A DNA stretch of 64,000 nucleotides, from the NCBI GenBank assembly GCA_032719365.1, contig CM064862.1, positions 4,290,501-4,354,500 of the forward strand, in the 5' to 3' direction. The DNA is from Prinsepia uniflora. Lineage: Eukaryota; Streptophyta; Magnoliopsida; Rosales; Rosaceae. Shown here one piece after another: positions 35,733 through 48,000 of the stretch; the first letter of the stretch is position 1; every line of letters starts with the position of its first letter. Made by a program: the position numbers and the translations under genes. The notes beneath the pieces are model-generated. The model was not told the DNA's origin. It did not search any database and saw only the letters and a list, made by a program, of their open reading frames with translations.

Positions 35733-37391
35733 AAGGAGCTTAACATGAGACAACGGAGATGGTTAGAGCTGCTGAAGGACTATGACTGTACAATTGAGTA
35801 CCATCCGGGTAAGGCCAATGTGGTGGCAGATGCACTCAGTAGGAAGTCAGCAGGATCAGTTGCACACTTGGGGATGGTGTATCTTCCTTTGCTGGTGGAA
35901 CTCCGGAAGACGGGAGTTATTTTGGATACGGATGAGCATGGAGCTTTGTTGGCCAGCTTTCATGTGCGACCAGTGCTGATTGATCAGATCATCGAAGCAC
36001 AACTTCAGGATCCGATACTTGGTATTTACAAGATTGAGGTCGATGCGGATGGGAGACAGGATTTTACCATCCAGGATTATGGAGCACTTGTGAAATTGGG
36101 CCATTTGTGTGTACCTGCAGTGGTAGAGTTACGGGCCGAGATTCTGGAGGAGGCCCATAGTTCGGCTTATGCTATGCATCCGGGAGGTACAAAGATGTAC
36201 CGTACCCTCCGGAACCATTATTGGTGGCCAGGAATGAAGAAGGACATTGCGGAGTTCGTAAGCAAATGCTTAACCTGTCAGCAGGTTAAGGCGGAACGGC
36301 AGAGACCGTATGGGGCTATGCAGCCACTTCCGATTCCCGAGTGGAAGTGGGATCACATCACCATGGACTTCGTCTTTAAGTTACCAAGGACTCAGAGTGG
36401 AGTTGACGAGGTATGGGTGATCGTGGACCGGCTAACCAAGTCAGCCCATTTTCTGCCAGTTCAGGAGACTTATAAACCTAACCGACTGGCTCAATTGTTC
36501 GTAAAGGAAATCATACGATTGCATGGTACGCCAGTATCGACCGTGCCCGATCATGATCCGCGTTTCACTTCCAGGTTCTGGCGGAGTTTGCAAACTACTT
36601 TGGGAACAACCCTACGTTTCAGTACTGCTTTCCATCCGCAGACCGATGGACAGTCTGAAAGGACCATTCAGACCCTGGAGGACATGATGAAGTCTTGTGT
36701 ACTACAGTTTCAGGATTCATGGGATACTCATTTGCCATTGATGGAATTCGCTTACAACAACAGCTATCAGGCAAGTATCGGGATGGCACCCTATGAGGCA
36801 CTGTATGGTCGACAGTGCAGGACACCTATCTGCTGGATGGAGATAGGGGAACGAGCGGCTGTAGAGCCAGAATTGATGGACTTAACCCTGGAAACTGTTC
36901 ATGTTATGAAGGAAAGATTGAAGGCGGCACAGGATCGCCAAAAGAGTTATGCCGATCGACGGATTCGAGACTTGGAGTTTGAAGTGGGAGATTTTGTCTT
37001 CCTGAAGTTATCTCCGTGGAAATGGATTGTCCGTTTTGGTCGATGGGGGAAAATGAGTCCGCGTTTTATCGGACCATATGAGATCTTGGAGAGGATTGGC
37101 CGGGTTGCATACAGATTGGCACTACCTCCAGAACTTTCTAAAGTTCACGATGTTTTCCACAAATCAATGCTGCGAAAGTACGTACATGATGCTTCTCATG
37201 TACTGGAGGAACAACCTATCGAACTCCAAGAGGATTTGAGCTTTGAGGAACAACCAGTACAGATTTTGGATCGGAAGGACAAGGTACTACGTCGGAAGAC
37301 GATCCCTCACGTGAAGATTCTCTGGAGAAACCAGAATGTGGAGGAAGCCACATGGGAGCCCGAGGCTCAGATGCGAGAACAATTTCCTTAA
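35733..37391 (+). pseudogene. Pol of element A: end of RNase H, integrase, chromodomain
   Basis: Same frame as the upstream part, after one TAG stop; first ATG at 35745. Numbered from that ATG: RNase H ends with A-D-A-L-S. Integrase joins the new DNA to the genome. Its zinc-binding ligands are His138, His145, Cys175 and Cys178. Its catalytic triad is Asp208 (T-M-D-F-V), Asp269 (P-D-H-D-P; B has S-D-R-D-P) and Glu305 (D-G-Q-S-E). The C-terminal ~55 residues (I-L-D-R-K-D-K-V-L-R ... W-R-N-Q-N-V-E-E-A-T-W-E-P-E) match the chromodomain tail of chromoviruses, known to steer insertion to heterochromatin. Domains are intact, but there is no start of its own. Confidence 0.9.
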
Positions 37392-37424
37392 TTGTTTCTT
37401 TGAAATTTCGGGACAAAATTTCTT

Positions 37425-37436
37425 AAGGGGGGAAGG
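37425..37436 (+). other. Polypurine tract of element A
   Basis: AAGGGGGGAAGG immediately before the 3' LTR, the expected primer for plus-strand DNA synthesis. Confidence 0.88.
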
Positions 37437-37437
37437 T

Positions 37438-40254
37438 TGTAACACCCCGGAAATTCGAGGATTATAATATTGTAATTTAATGTATGAATTGACATTTTTA
37501 CCCCTGTGAATGGTATGGCCAAATTGTTGACTTTTTGATTGGAGGGTCAAATGGACTTTGACCAATGACCGTGACGTAGTTCGGGATGTCACGAGTCCAT
37601 AGACAAGTGGCACGTCCAATTCGGACGATCAGGGAAAAAGTTATGACTATCGGAAGTTCAGGGGCATTACCGTAATTTGGACGTTTGGGGCGAAAATGTT
37701 GACTTTTCGTTTGGCAACTAATTTTCACATGACTCAAGGACCGTTAGGTAGGTCTCGATGCCCCGAGTCCGTAGACAGGCGGCACGCCGAAATCGGACTT
37801 CGTACGAGGAAGTTATGGTCAGAAACGTGAAATCGGGAGGTTTGCGTCTCGGTAATCGTGTCGAATATTTTATTGATATTATGATTGGAGGACACCTGGA
37901 TGAGTGACAAGTGTCACTCATCCATTGGCTAGATTGGATCAAGCTCCACTAAGTGATTAAATAGGATTAAACCCACCTTTTGATCTCAGCCATTCATCTC
38001 AAAACTCCCAGGTTACATCTCAACCCTTAATCTGTTTCTCAAGATTAAATCTAGACCGCCCATTTCCTTTCCCTCCATACTATATATTTCTTCTACCTGA
38101 TGCACACACACGATCCATTTCGAACAAACACCCCAGCTCATCACTCATTCTCTGTGTTTCGTGTGTGGCTGGACTGTGCTGGTGAGGGCTGAGAGACGGC
38201 GGTGAACGACGGCAGACGGCGGCGAGGTAGGCTGTTCCTAAACCCGAAACTGTTTGAAAAACTCAGAAATGGAAGCTTGATTTCCAACGTGTATCTTTGA
38301 TTTCTATTAACACTGATCGATTCTAGGGACTAATAGGAACCTCCAAAGCTTGTTTTCGTGACCAGTGGTGACCTGAACAGAGAGTAAACGGCGACGGTAG
38401 AACCGGTTCTGTTCATCGAGGTAAGCCTTCGATTCAACCTTGGTTTTATGATTTTATTTAGTTAGAACCCTTTCTGGGATTGAGACGGTCACATAGGAAC
38501 AAACCAGAACTAAAATGGTTGAGAATTGAAGGATTGGGGACCGGGTCATCTCGCGGGTCTGAACGACCCACTTTCAGAGAAACGGGTGACCCGTTGAGAG
38601 GACAGAGGTGAAGACATGGCACCCTGTCAGACCTGTCAGGTGACATGGACCACTCTTCAGCCGACACGTGTCACATGTCAGTGCACAGTCAGCACTGACA
38701 TGTCAATGACGTGGCCCAATCAGGGACTGCCACGTGTCACTGACATGTCAGTGACGTGGACCAGTGCCGTGCTAACACGTGGCACATATCAGATCTGACA
38801 CGTGGCCTGACAGATCAGTGAGGTGGACCAATCGTGTGTTGACACGTGGCACCTGTCAGAGTCTGACATGTCAGACCTGACAGCTGTCAGATGACGTCAG
38901 CAGGAACTGTTCCTGCGTTGACCAGAGCGTGTGGGCGCGTGTGAACAGTGTTTTTCGTGGGACCACCACCATTCTTTAGGTTTCGACGATCCGGATCCAA
39001 TGGCGGTGGTTTCGGGTTGATCAGAGATCATTAAGTTGGTTAAAATGAGGTTTATTGCCTCAGGAAGCGCGTTCGGGTTGCTTTTCCGGGCCGATTTCAG
39101 TCTAGGGTTTCATGGTTAAATGTTAGGGGCTTATATTGACATTTACGTATACTTTGGACATGACATGGATTGTACAATAGTACCAGGACGAGGGTATACG
39201 TTCGGTTTTCAGCAGGATTGTACTATGAGTGGGCCCGATTTCACCCTTGCATGCTTAAAAGTTTTCTGATTTACTTATATATTCACATGCTGGAATCATG
39301 AAATGGTTTTGATGATCTTGAAATTATGGTATGGCACGTTTCACGGTATTTGGGTTTGAGACCCGTCTGATGAAACTTAAATATCGGTTTGGATTTTATC
39401 TATGTATATATATGTTTTGCATGTGGATATCAATAAAATGTATTTGGTACTGCACTGTATAGATCCATTCTTATGATATTGGCTCCTCCGGATGTGGTAC
39501 CCCGGAGTGGTCATGGCGCATTGCCTGCGAGGGGTCATTCTACGGAGGAACCGGACTGTAAAATGACTCAGGAGCAGGATTGCTTATTTGACGTCAGGGA
39601 CGTCGAGCGTCTAGGACGCTAGGCATTTGAGATGCCATACCCGGACAGGGTTCGGGGATTGGATTCGGGATTGAGACCCCGAGTGGCACGCGTAGCCTTG
39701 AGACTGTGACCTTATTGGACGTCAGGAACGTCAGACATCGGGGATGTTAGGATTGGAGTGTATAGTGCAGTGGCTAAAATTATGTTTATGGTTTTATTAC
39801 ATGCCTTATGATTCATATTATATGATTTATGGTTTTAAATTCTGGTGCATGCATGTTTGGAAAACGGAGGGGTAAATTATATGTTTTACTTATTAAACGG
39901 TTTTATAAACTTGAGTTTCGGCCCACTCACCCTTAATGTTTTGGTAACCCCTCCAGGCTGTGCTACTGAGGTAGAGGAGGATCCTGAGGCTGAGGCATAG
40001 ATCTACTTCTGCGTACCTGAACCCCTGTTGGGTGGTTTACCCGCAGGTTTATTTTAGAGTCGTGCTCGCAACTTGTAATTTTGGATTTCATCCCTTGTCT
40101 GACATCTGTTTATTTCGGATTTGATGTAAAACTTTAATTTGGTTATTTATGCATTTGAACGTTTGAGGTTAAAATTGGTATGTGATTTTGGGTGTCAGAC
40201 GGGAGCAGGGCACGTCCCCATGTGGTCCCAGGGGGATCGGGGCGGGTCCTGTCA
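37438..40254 (+). repeat. 3' LTR of element A
   Basis: 2817 bases, nearly identical to 30018-32844, with scattered substitutions and a few small indels (for example near 39244 and 39417). One change turns the GTGAGTGGGCC block into ATGAGTGGGCC at 39225. Followed by ATCAG, the right target duplication. Confidence 0.95.
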
Positions 40255-40868
40255 ATCAGTGTGCACACTACTCGGGGTCTCACTCCGAGTCTACCCCCAG
40301 GATCTATGACGTCTGGGAAGAAATCGTCCAAAATCCAGGATCTACGATGTCTGGAGGACGGTCTACGGACCCAGTCTGAGACTATACCATATCTCTCACT
40401 CCTGGAATGTGCTCCCTCTTGGAGTCACTCATTCCAGGCAGTGGATCATGACACTCTAGGATCGACGACGTCTGGAGGAGACCAATACACTCATAAAGGA
40501 GGGTATATACATATAAGGGTGAAAATCACAAATGGGACTCACGCCCGATACCACGAGTCAACTGGGGCTCTAGCTTGATTTCACAATTTAACTCGGCCTC
40601 AAGCCCGAACTCAAAATCAACTGGACATCGAGCCCAATACCTCAGGGTCAGTCACGATTCCGATCATAGTGATACGTGCAACCATCAGTTCAGGATCGCT
40701 CTCAATCCTGGTATGTCGCCGTGAACATATCAACCGTCACGACCACCTCTAAATCATGGTGCACACATCACCGATCGATCTCATATACCATCATCACTCC
40801 GAAGTCGAGCCTCCAGTGGCTGCTCGACAACGGGCCGTGCATCGTGACCTCTCCGGAAGGAACATATC
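40255..40868 (-). repeat. S4 LTR, piece 3
   Basis: Part of the S4 LTR between elements A and B. It starts with ATCAG (duplication of A) and ends with ATATC (duplication of B). The middle shows S-type short hairpin units on G-G-G-C-C/C-C-C-G-A. Short open frames here are not genes. Confidence 0.75.
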
Positions 40869-43488
40869 TGTAACGCCCCGAAAAATCCAAAAATTGTAAA
40901 ATATTTGTGAAAATGACGTTTTTACCCCTAGAAGGACATGGCTAAAAGTTGACTTTTGGTTTGGTATACTGTTTGTACATTTTTCTTGTGCCATTGTGTA
41001 GGTCTCAGAACGCTGAATCCGTAGACAGGTGGCACGTCGAAAACGGAGTTCGGATGAAAAAGTTATGGGGTTGTGAAGTGTAGGGGCAAAATGGTAATTG
41101 TGCTTAAGGGGGTTAAAATGGTACTTTCATGTAAAGGCTTTAAGTTAAACGGTGTGAGGGCTGATTCATTCATTTAATGGCTGATTCATCACCTTTACAT
41201 TAGCTATGGACACCTGCCTATGTTGAGAAACAAATTAGTGGCACATGGCTGCTTAGCTGTTTCTTAACCTAACTAAATACCATTAATTAACTTAATCCAT
41301 TGCTTTGTATTACTGTAGTCGACTAAGAACAACAAAACACAGTGAGAATTCAAAACATCCTCCCTTCACCTTGATCAATTTTCAGTGGAATTGAGTGCAA
41401 TTAAGTGAGAGATTAGGGACAATTTGGAGAGAAAAACCGAAAGGAAACCGAACAAAATCCAGGGGAAACCTGTATTGGAATACCCGAAACCGCCATTGAA
41501 GGACCCAAATTTGATTTCGACTTTTGAGACGAATTCGATCGCAATTGAGGTGAGATTTAGCTTCCTGGGAGCTAAACGACTCGAACCCAATCAACTGGAA
41601 CAAAAATTGGAGGTGAAATCGTGACGATCAGACACTGCAACTATTTTGAAAAATCGAGCTTGAGTCGAGTTACTTAGAGGTAAAATTTCATGAAATTGAT
41701 CTCGATTTCGTGTTCATTATAATCCTATGATGCTTCTGGTGTGAACAATTGAAGGAAACAGGTGAGTTTTGGCTGGGACCCGAACTCAAACCCAACGGGT
41801 GTTCATCTTGAGTCGAGATGATTTAAGGCTTAATCGATTGAATTAAAGTTATAGAACTATATGTCAGATTGAATATAGAATAATGTGTGAAAGAACGGAA
41901 GGAATTGAGTTAGAATCAAGGGAAAGCGAGTCGGGTCTGATCGCGAGTCTACAACCTGTTTATCAGAGAAACGGGCGAGAGAGAGAACTGTAGCAGCCAC
42001 TGTTCACGGCGCGTGAGGGCGCGTGACCGGGAATCTAAAGGAGGGTCCAACATACTTTTTGTTGTTCTCGATGATACGGACCTATTGGCGTTAGTTTCGG
42101 GTCAATCGGAGATAAATTGAGGATAGTTTTACGTATTCGCAGCGTATAGGTTACGTTTAAATAATATTATTTTTATTCCGACAATTCGGAAATTCGTACC
42201 TAAGATTATATGATACTCTAGTGACCCTATTTACATGTTTGACAGGCCAAAATATTCTCGGGACACCGGATGAGAACGAACAGCTCGAATCCGAGCAATC
42301 TGGACGGTGTGTGAGTGGACTTTTGTTTTCTACCCTAAATGCATGCATATATGTTTTAACTGCTTTTAAATGCTTATAATATGATTTAAATTGATTTGCC
42401 ATGACTAATGATGTGATATGATGATTTCCGGATTTTGGGAATATTATATTATTATTATATTGCTTTTGGGCACGAATTTCGAGAAAATCATAAAAATTGT
42501 GATTTTGGGCGATGGTCTGAAATTTGAGATGGCTTTTGACTTTGAAAGTAAATTACATGATTTAATTGAGGAAATTGAATTATAAATGATATGTTAGACA
42601 TGAATTGATAGAAGTTACTTGTGCTTTGGAAACGCTATATTTCGGGCAGAGGCCCTATTGAACTATTGATTTGATTTTGAGATTTAAATGGTTCTGAAAT
42701 GAGATTATTGGTTATTGGTACCATCCTCGGTGATTTGATGGTCTCCTCCAAACGTCGTAGATCCTGGAGTAGTCACGATCCACTGCCTGGAGATGAGTAG
42801 CTTCGAGGGGAGGCTCAGTCTCAGGAGTGTGAGTTTATGATGATATCCTCCAGACGTCGTTGATCCTGGAGATGATATCACCCCAGACGTCGTTGATCCT
42901 GGGGAGGTACTCGGACGTGAGACACCCGAGTTGCACGCGTTGCATTGATATCGTGACGGGTTATTGAATATTAAGATTGGATGTTGAGGATGGTGGTATC
43001 ATGATTGATTTTGAATTAAATTAACTGTTTTCTTTTATCTTTAATGTATAGAACTCATGTTTTATATGATATGCATGCATGTTTGTGAAAACTGGAGGGT
43101 AAGACTATTTTGATAAATGTATTTCTAAACCTTTATTTTTGTCCACTCACACCTTTACTGTTTTTGTACCCTCCAGGCCCGTGCACAGGTACTGAGGCTC
43201 GTATTGAGGCAGAAGAGTAAACAGACCGTTGCATACTCGAGTTCTGACCGCGTAGGACTTTAATCCTTGTTTGTAAATATTTCTTATGCTCTGTAAACCG
43301 GTTGACGACTGAGATAGTCAACGGTCCTAAAGACATACCAATCCCTGGTCTGACTATGTGTGTTGTTTGTTACGTTATATTATGTATTTATATATATATT
43401 TGGACTACTTTTAATATGTTAAAATCATAGTCAGACGGGAGCAGGAGCATTCACGATTATCGAGGAATAATCGGGATGGGTCCTGTCA
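40869..43488 (+). repeat. 5' LTR of element B
   Basis: 2620 bases, TGTAACGCCC to CCTGTCA. Leader blocks: GTGAGTGGAC 42311-42320, CTGGAGGGTA 43092-43101, GTCCACTCAC 43141-43150, TACCCTCCAG 43167-43176. It has about 100 bases (around 41323-41421) that the 3' LTR lacks. Confidence 0.95.
42311..43176 (+). other. Interleaved complementary blocks in the element B leader (a-b-a'-b')
   Basis: Block a (42311-42320) is the exact complement of a' (43141-43150). Block b (43092-43101) is the exact complement of b' (43167-43176). The order a, b, a', b' means the two pairings cross, as in a pseudoknot. ATGCATGCAT lies inside each end, at 42339-42348 and 43071-43080. Equivalent sets occur in LTRs A, C, P, Q, R, S, T, U and V. 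Function unknown; the pairing is inferred from sequence only. Confidence 0.6.
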
Positions 43489-43491
43489 AAT

Positions 43492-43504
43492 TGGTATCAG
43501 AGCA
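43492..43504 (+). other. Primer binding site of element B
   Basis: TGGTATCAGAGCA three bases after the 5' LTR, complementary to the 3' end of initiator tRNA-Met. Confidence 0.92.
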
Positions 43505-43581
43505 TAGGTTGCGGTCTGAGTTGGGTACATGGTGTGCATGGGTTGTTATACTAATCTGTTTCTGTTTACAGCTACCTCAAT

Positions 43582-45005
43582 ATTCCTCCGCGACGCGAGC
43601 CTCGTGCACAGCCTGGCGAAGAGATAGAGGGTCCAGATGTCAAAAGAGCTCAACGTTTAGGGGCCACTAGCTTTACTGGCCAGACCAACCCAGACGAAGC
43701 CTATGATTGGATTACCCAGTTGGAGAGGATTTTTGAGATCATGCGATGTACACCTGGAGACATGGTTCCCTTAGCCACGTTTATGCTGAGTAGTCAGGCG
43801 TATAGATGGTGGCGCGGCTTACAGTTGACGGGATTGGATGCCAGCACCCTGACTTGGGAAGACTTCAGGCATCGTTTCCTAGATCAATTCTATCCTCGTT
43901 CCTTTCGTAATGCCAAGGAAGTGGAGTTCCTTCAGCTGCAACAAGGAAATATGTCTGTGGCTGATTATGAACAAAAGTTTTTGAACCTAGCTAATTTCGC
44001 TCCTCTGTATGTGGCCAATGAAGAAGATAAGTGCAGAAGGTTTGAGCAGGGGTTACGGAATGAGATCCGTGGTGCTGTAATAGTGGGATCGTTTGCTACT
44101 CTGAGAGAGTTATCTGATGCTGCCGCTAGAGTTGAGGCAACATTACCAGTAAGACAACAGTTTTCGGGTTTCGGCCGGCGTCGTGAGCGACAATATCAGG
44201 GAGCCCCGAACCAAAGATGGCCAAAAAGGGGTGGTTTTAGTTCTGGATCTTCTGGTGGTACTCGACCGAGTTATAGCAGTGGAGGAGGTACGCAGAGATT
44301 TGGTGTTCGACCTCAGGCAACAACTCAGTCCAGTGGAACATCTGTGGGATCTACTGCAAGACAGAGTGAAAGATCTAGTCGGCCGAGTTCAGTGACTTTT
44401 TTTTCTTGGGGAGAGCCTGGACACATTATAAGGAACTGCCCATACCGGTCAGGTAACAGTGGTACAGGTCGGGGGACAGCAGAGCAGAATTTGAATACAG
44501 CCTCGACTTCTGACGCAACTGGAGGAAACGGAGTTGGTCGCGGACGTGGTGGATCACGGGGACGTGGTCAGACTTCAGGACCACAGGCTCGAGTGTTTGC
44601 AGTAACCCAACAGGAGGCCCGAGCAACTCCGGGAGTGGTGACAGGTATGCTTCCTATTTTTGGTCATGATGCACGTACCTTAATAGACCCGGGAGCTACG
44701 CATTCTTTTGTTTCTTGCACTTATGCAACCTTAGCTGATAGAGAGATTTCTGCACTCGGTCGTGATATGGGAGTCGGTACGCCGACCGGTGATGTTTATG
44801 TAGTCAACCAAGTGATACGAGATTATCCTATATTGATAGGAGGTGTGCATTTAGTAGCTGACTTAATATTGTTAGATTTATGTGATTTTGACGTTATTCT
44901 TGGGATGGATTGGCTGACAACCCATCATGCCTCAATTGAATGTTTCGAGAAGAAGGTACTACTCCGGAGCCCAGGGTTACCGGAGGTGGTATTTCAGGGA
45001 GATCG
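43582..45005 (+). pseudogene. Gag and protease start of element B, cut by solo LTR C
   Basis: The frame is open from 43582, where ATT stands in place of the expected ATG before P-P-R-R-E-P. The first in-frame ATG is at 43720, 46 codons later. Counting from that ATG, the gag core spans about residues 1-145 (A-Y-R-W-W-R-G-L near 27-34, R-F-L-D-Q-F-Y-P-R-S-F-R near 52-63, F-E-Q-G-L-R near 108-113), followed by a Ser/Gly/Arg-rich region. The zinc knuckle at 227-240 has Phe and Trp in place of its first two Cys; His235 and Cys240 remain. Protease starts with L-I-D-P-G-A-T-H-S-F (Asp323) and continues through D-F-D-V-I-L-G-M-D-W-L. The frame runs into LTR C at 45006 and stops at 45034 in LTR sequence. 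Confidence 0.9.
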
Positions 45006-48000
45006 TGTAATGACCCGTCCCGAATATCGGGATTGAATATTAATTAATTACGAATTAGAATGACTAATCGGGGATTCGTTGAGTGAAATCGGACGAAACG
45101 TGCAAAATGACCGTTTTGCCCCTAGCGTGAGCAAAATGTTGACTTTTAGTTCGGGCGGTCAAATGGACTTTGGCCGATGACTGTGACGTAGTTCGGGACG
45201 TCACGAGTTCATAGACAGGTGGCACGTTCAATTCCGACATTCGTAGAGAAAGTTATGATGTTCGGAAGTTGAGGGGTATTTTGGTAATTTGGCATAGTAG
45301 GGGCCAAATGTTGACTTTTTGGCCGGGAAGGCCAACGGACGAGGGCCAAGGACCGTTACGTAGGTCTCGTCGATACGAATCCAACGACAGGCGGCATGCC
45401 GAAATCGGAGATTCGACGACGAAGTTATGGTCACGGAATCGGGCTCGATTAACCGAACGAACCGGGAATAAAATAATATTTTAATAATGAACAGTACCTG
45501 GTGACTGAGCACACTTGGATGAGTGACAAGTGTCACTCATCCCTTAAAATCAGGCACAAAACATGGATCCATGATTTTGGGGGAGACCTAATTATTATGT
45601 TTTATTATATTAAATTAATTAATTAATCCTAATTTCCATTAACCTCCCATATTTTCTTCAACCGTGTACAACCCACAAATCAGTTTTCTCCCAACCTCCA
45701 ATTCTCTTCCATTTCTGAACCAAAGTGTGAGCATTTGAGAGTGAATTGAACTGGGAAAAACGAGGGATTAATTGAGAGCTGAGGACTGGGATTTCGGGTT
45801 TTAGAAAATTTGGAGGAAAAATCGAATTGGTCGATTTGAGCTGTGATGATCGAATTGGACATTGGAAATAGCTTCCTGAGGTTGAGACGAGTTGTTTCAA
45901 ATCAAAAACGAGAGGAATTCATGCCCAATTGGCTCTGAACGGGTTTGGTAACAGTGGGAGATATCGAGCTTGAGTCGTGATCAATGCGTGATCAAACGAC
46001 GAAATTGAGGTGGGGAAACAATTCCTCATGGTCCATTGATGCTTCTGGGTTCGTCAATTGGGAGGAATCAGTGGCCAAGGTGGAAACTCCATGGTTGCAC
46101 ACTGTTCGGATGTTCGAGTTTGAGTCGTGAGGATTGAGCAATGATTTGATCCAATTGAGTTGGGGGAAAGGTTTACCTGTGATCAATGAAACTTCCTGAT
46201 GAACCAATTTGGGGAAATCTTGTGGAATTGAGGTAATTCGACTGATGAACAGTGGCCGGAGGTTCTTCGATTGTTCATCCTTGATCGTGAGGATTGAGGT
46301 AATGTTTCAAGTAATTAAGGTTACAGAACCCTAATTGAACTTATAACGAAACTAACTGGATGCTCAATTGATGAAAACAGTGTGGAATTGACTGAAAACC
46401 AGCCGGGTCTGATCGCGGGTTGAACGACCCGTTTACCAGACAAACGGGCTTGAACGACGACACTGTAGCTGGCGCGTGGGTTTCACGCGCAGCCACTCAC
46501 GGCGGCGCGTGAGGGCGCGTCCGGCCTAGTCTCAAGGTGAGGTCAACATGACTTTTGATCCTCTCAGTGTAACGAACATTTTGACGTTGATTTCGGTGAA
46601 ATCGGATATTGTTTCGATAATGTTCCGCGTATCCGAAGTTTTGTTTTACGAGTTAAATACGTGTTTAAATTCCGGAAATATTGGGGAAAATTATATGATG
46701 TATTTTGAGATGTTAGTAACCCTCTATAATGATTTTGGGCAGGAGTTGTGATTTCCAGATTTTACGGAAAAACGTGCAGCTCGGAAACGAACCGTTTTGA
46801 ACGGTGTGTGTGAGTGGACTTTTGGTTTTCTAACTGTGATGCATGCATATATGGTTTAAAATGCTTATTTATATGATTTTCTATGATTTGACATGATTGA
46901 TGCTTCGATTCGGTGATTTCTCGATTTTCTCGGTTTTATGATTATTATATTATTATATTCTGGCACGCTTTTCGAGAAATCATGAAATTGGTTAAAAATG
47001 ATATTGTGGGCGTGAGAACCCAAGTAAATAATGATTTTGACTCGGATTTGGAATTACATGTGAATTTGATGATGTTTTGGGCTAGGCCCGGATTGAAAAT
47101 GATATTTGGACTCGGATTATGAGTCAATGATTGATTTTATGGATTTACGTGATCGTGGCAACTCGGGTTTACGGTTGCACGGATTTACGTGAAATTGGTA
47201 TTTTGGGGTGGGACCCAATGGAATTGTGTTTCTGATTGGATTTGCATTTTCCATGTGATTATATGATGATAATGATGATTTCGGATTTATAAAGTAAATC
47301 GGGACTTTGGTTAACTTAGGGCTGAGACCCTGTATTGATATTTGATTTGGTTTTCAATGCAACTATTTTTCACTGGTTTTAGTGATGGTGATATGTTGCG
47401 GATATTTAGGGCTTTCGGGAGAAAATATGTTTTTCCCCGGAGTGCACCCTGGAGATAACGCTCGCCTTCGGGATGGAAGTGTTTACCCCGAAGAGGTCAC
47501 GTAGCACGATCTTTGTCTTGCAGCCCAGGGGAGGCTTGACTCAGATCAGATGTGCTGGATTATATGGATCGGTAAGTGATATGTTCACGAGATCCGGATC
47601 GTCGGCTGGTGAGGTTTTTCCCAGCGACGGATTGCTGACTGATGATGTGTTCACAGCAGCGGATGCTCGGATTTTGAGCGGTCCTTGAGCCTATTGATAT
47701 GCACGCGTTGCAGGGATAAACGTGACTCTAAGCAACAGGATATGGAAATAAGTCCCGTGGTTTATGGAAAATGATTTTGAGGAAACCGTGGTTTAGCGGT
47801 TAAAATGATTTAAAGAAATTGTGAACTTTTTGAGATGTTAAACTGATTTGGTGAACATGAGTTTTTGTGGACCATGGGAAAATATGTTTTGATTTTATCG
47901 GTCCACTGTTCATACTTGAATGATTTCATACTATTACTCATGTTTTACGATATGCATGCAAGTTTGTGAAAACTGGAGGGTAAGAATGTATTTTGGTAAA

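Larger units (their letters stand above)
30018..40254 (+). mobile_element. Element A: complete but disabled Ty3/Gypsy chromovirus
   Basis: 10.2 kb with 2.8 kb LTRs, primer binding site, gag-pol and polypurine tract, flanked by perfect 5-base duplications ATCAG (30013-30017 and 40255-40259). The order protease, reverse transcriptase, RNase H, integrase is that of Ty3/Gypsy. The C-terminal chromodomain-like tail and very long LTRs point to the Tekay/Del group. The two LTRs look almost identical by eye, so insertion was fairly recent, yet gag has several frameshifts and pol one stop codon. It sits inside S4. Confidence 0.95.

Noticed and set aside
40192..40578. 128-residue frame across the end of element A
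   Set aside because: It spans the A LTR terminus, the target duplication and S4 LTR sequence, so it is a chance fusion.
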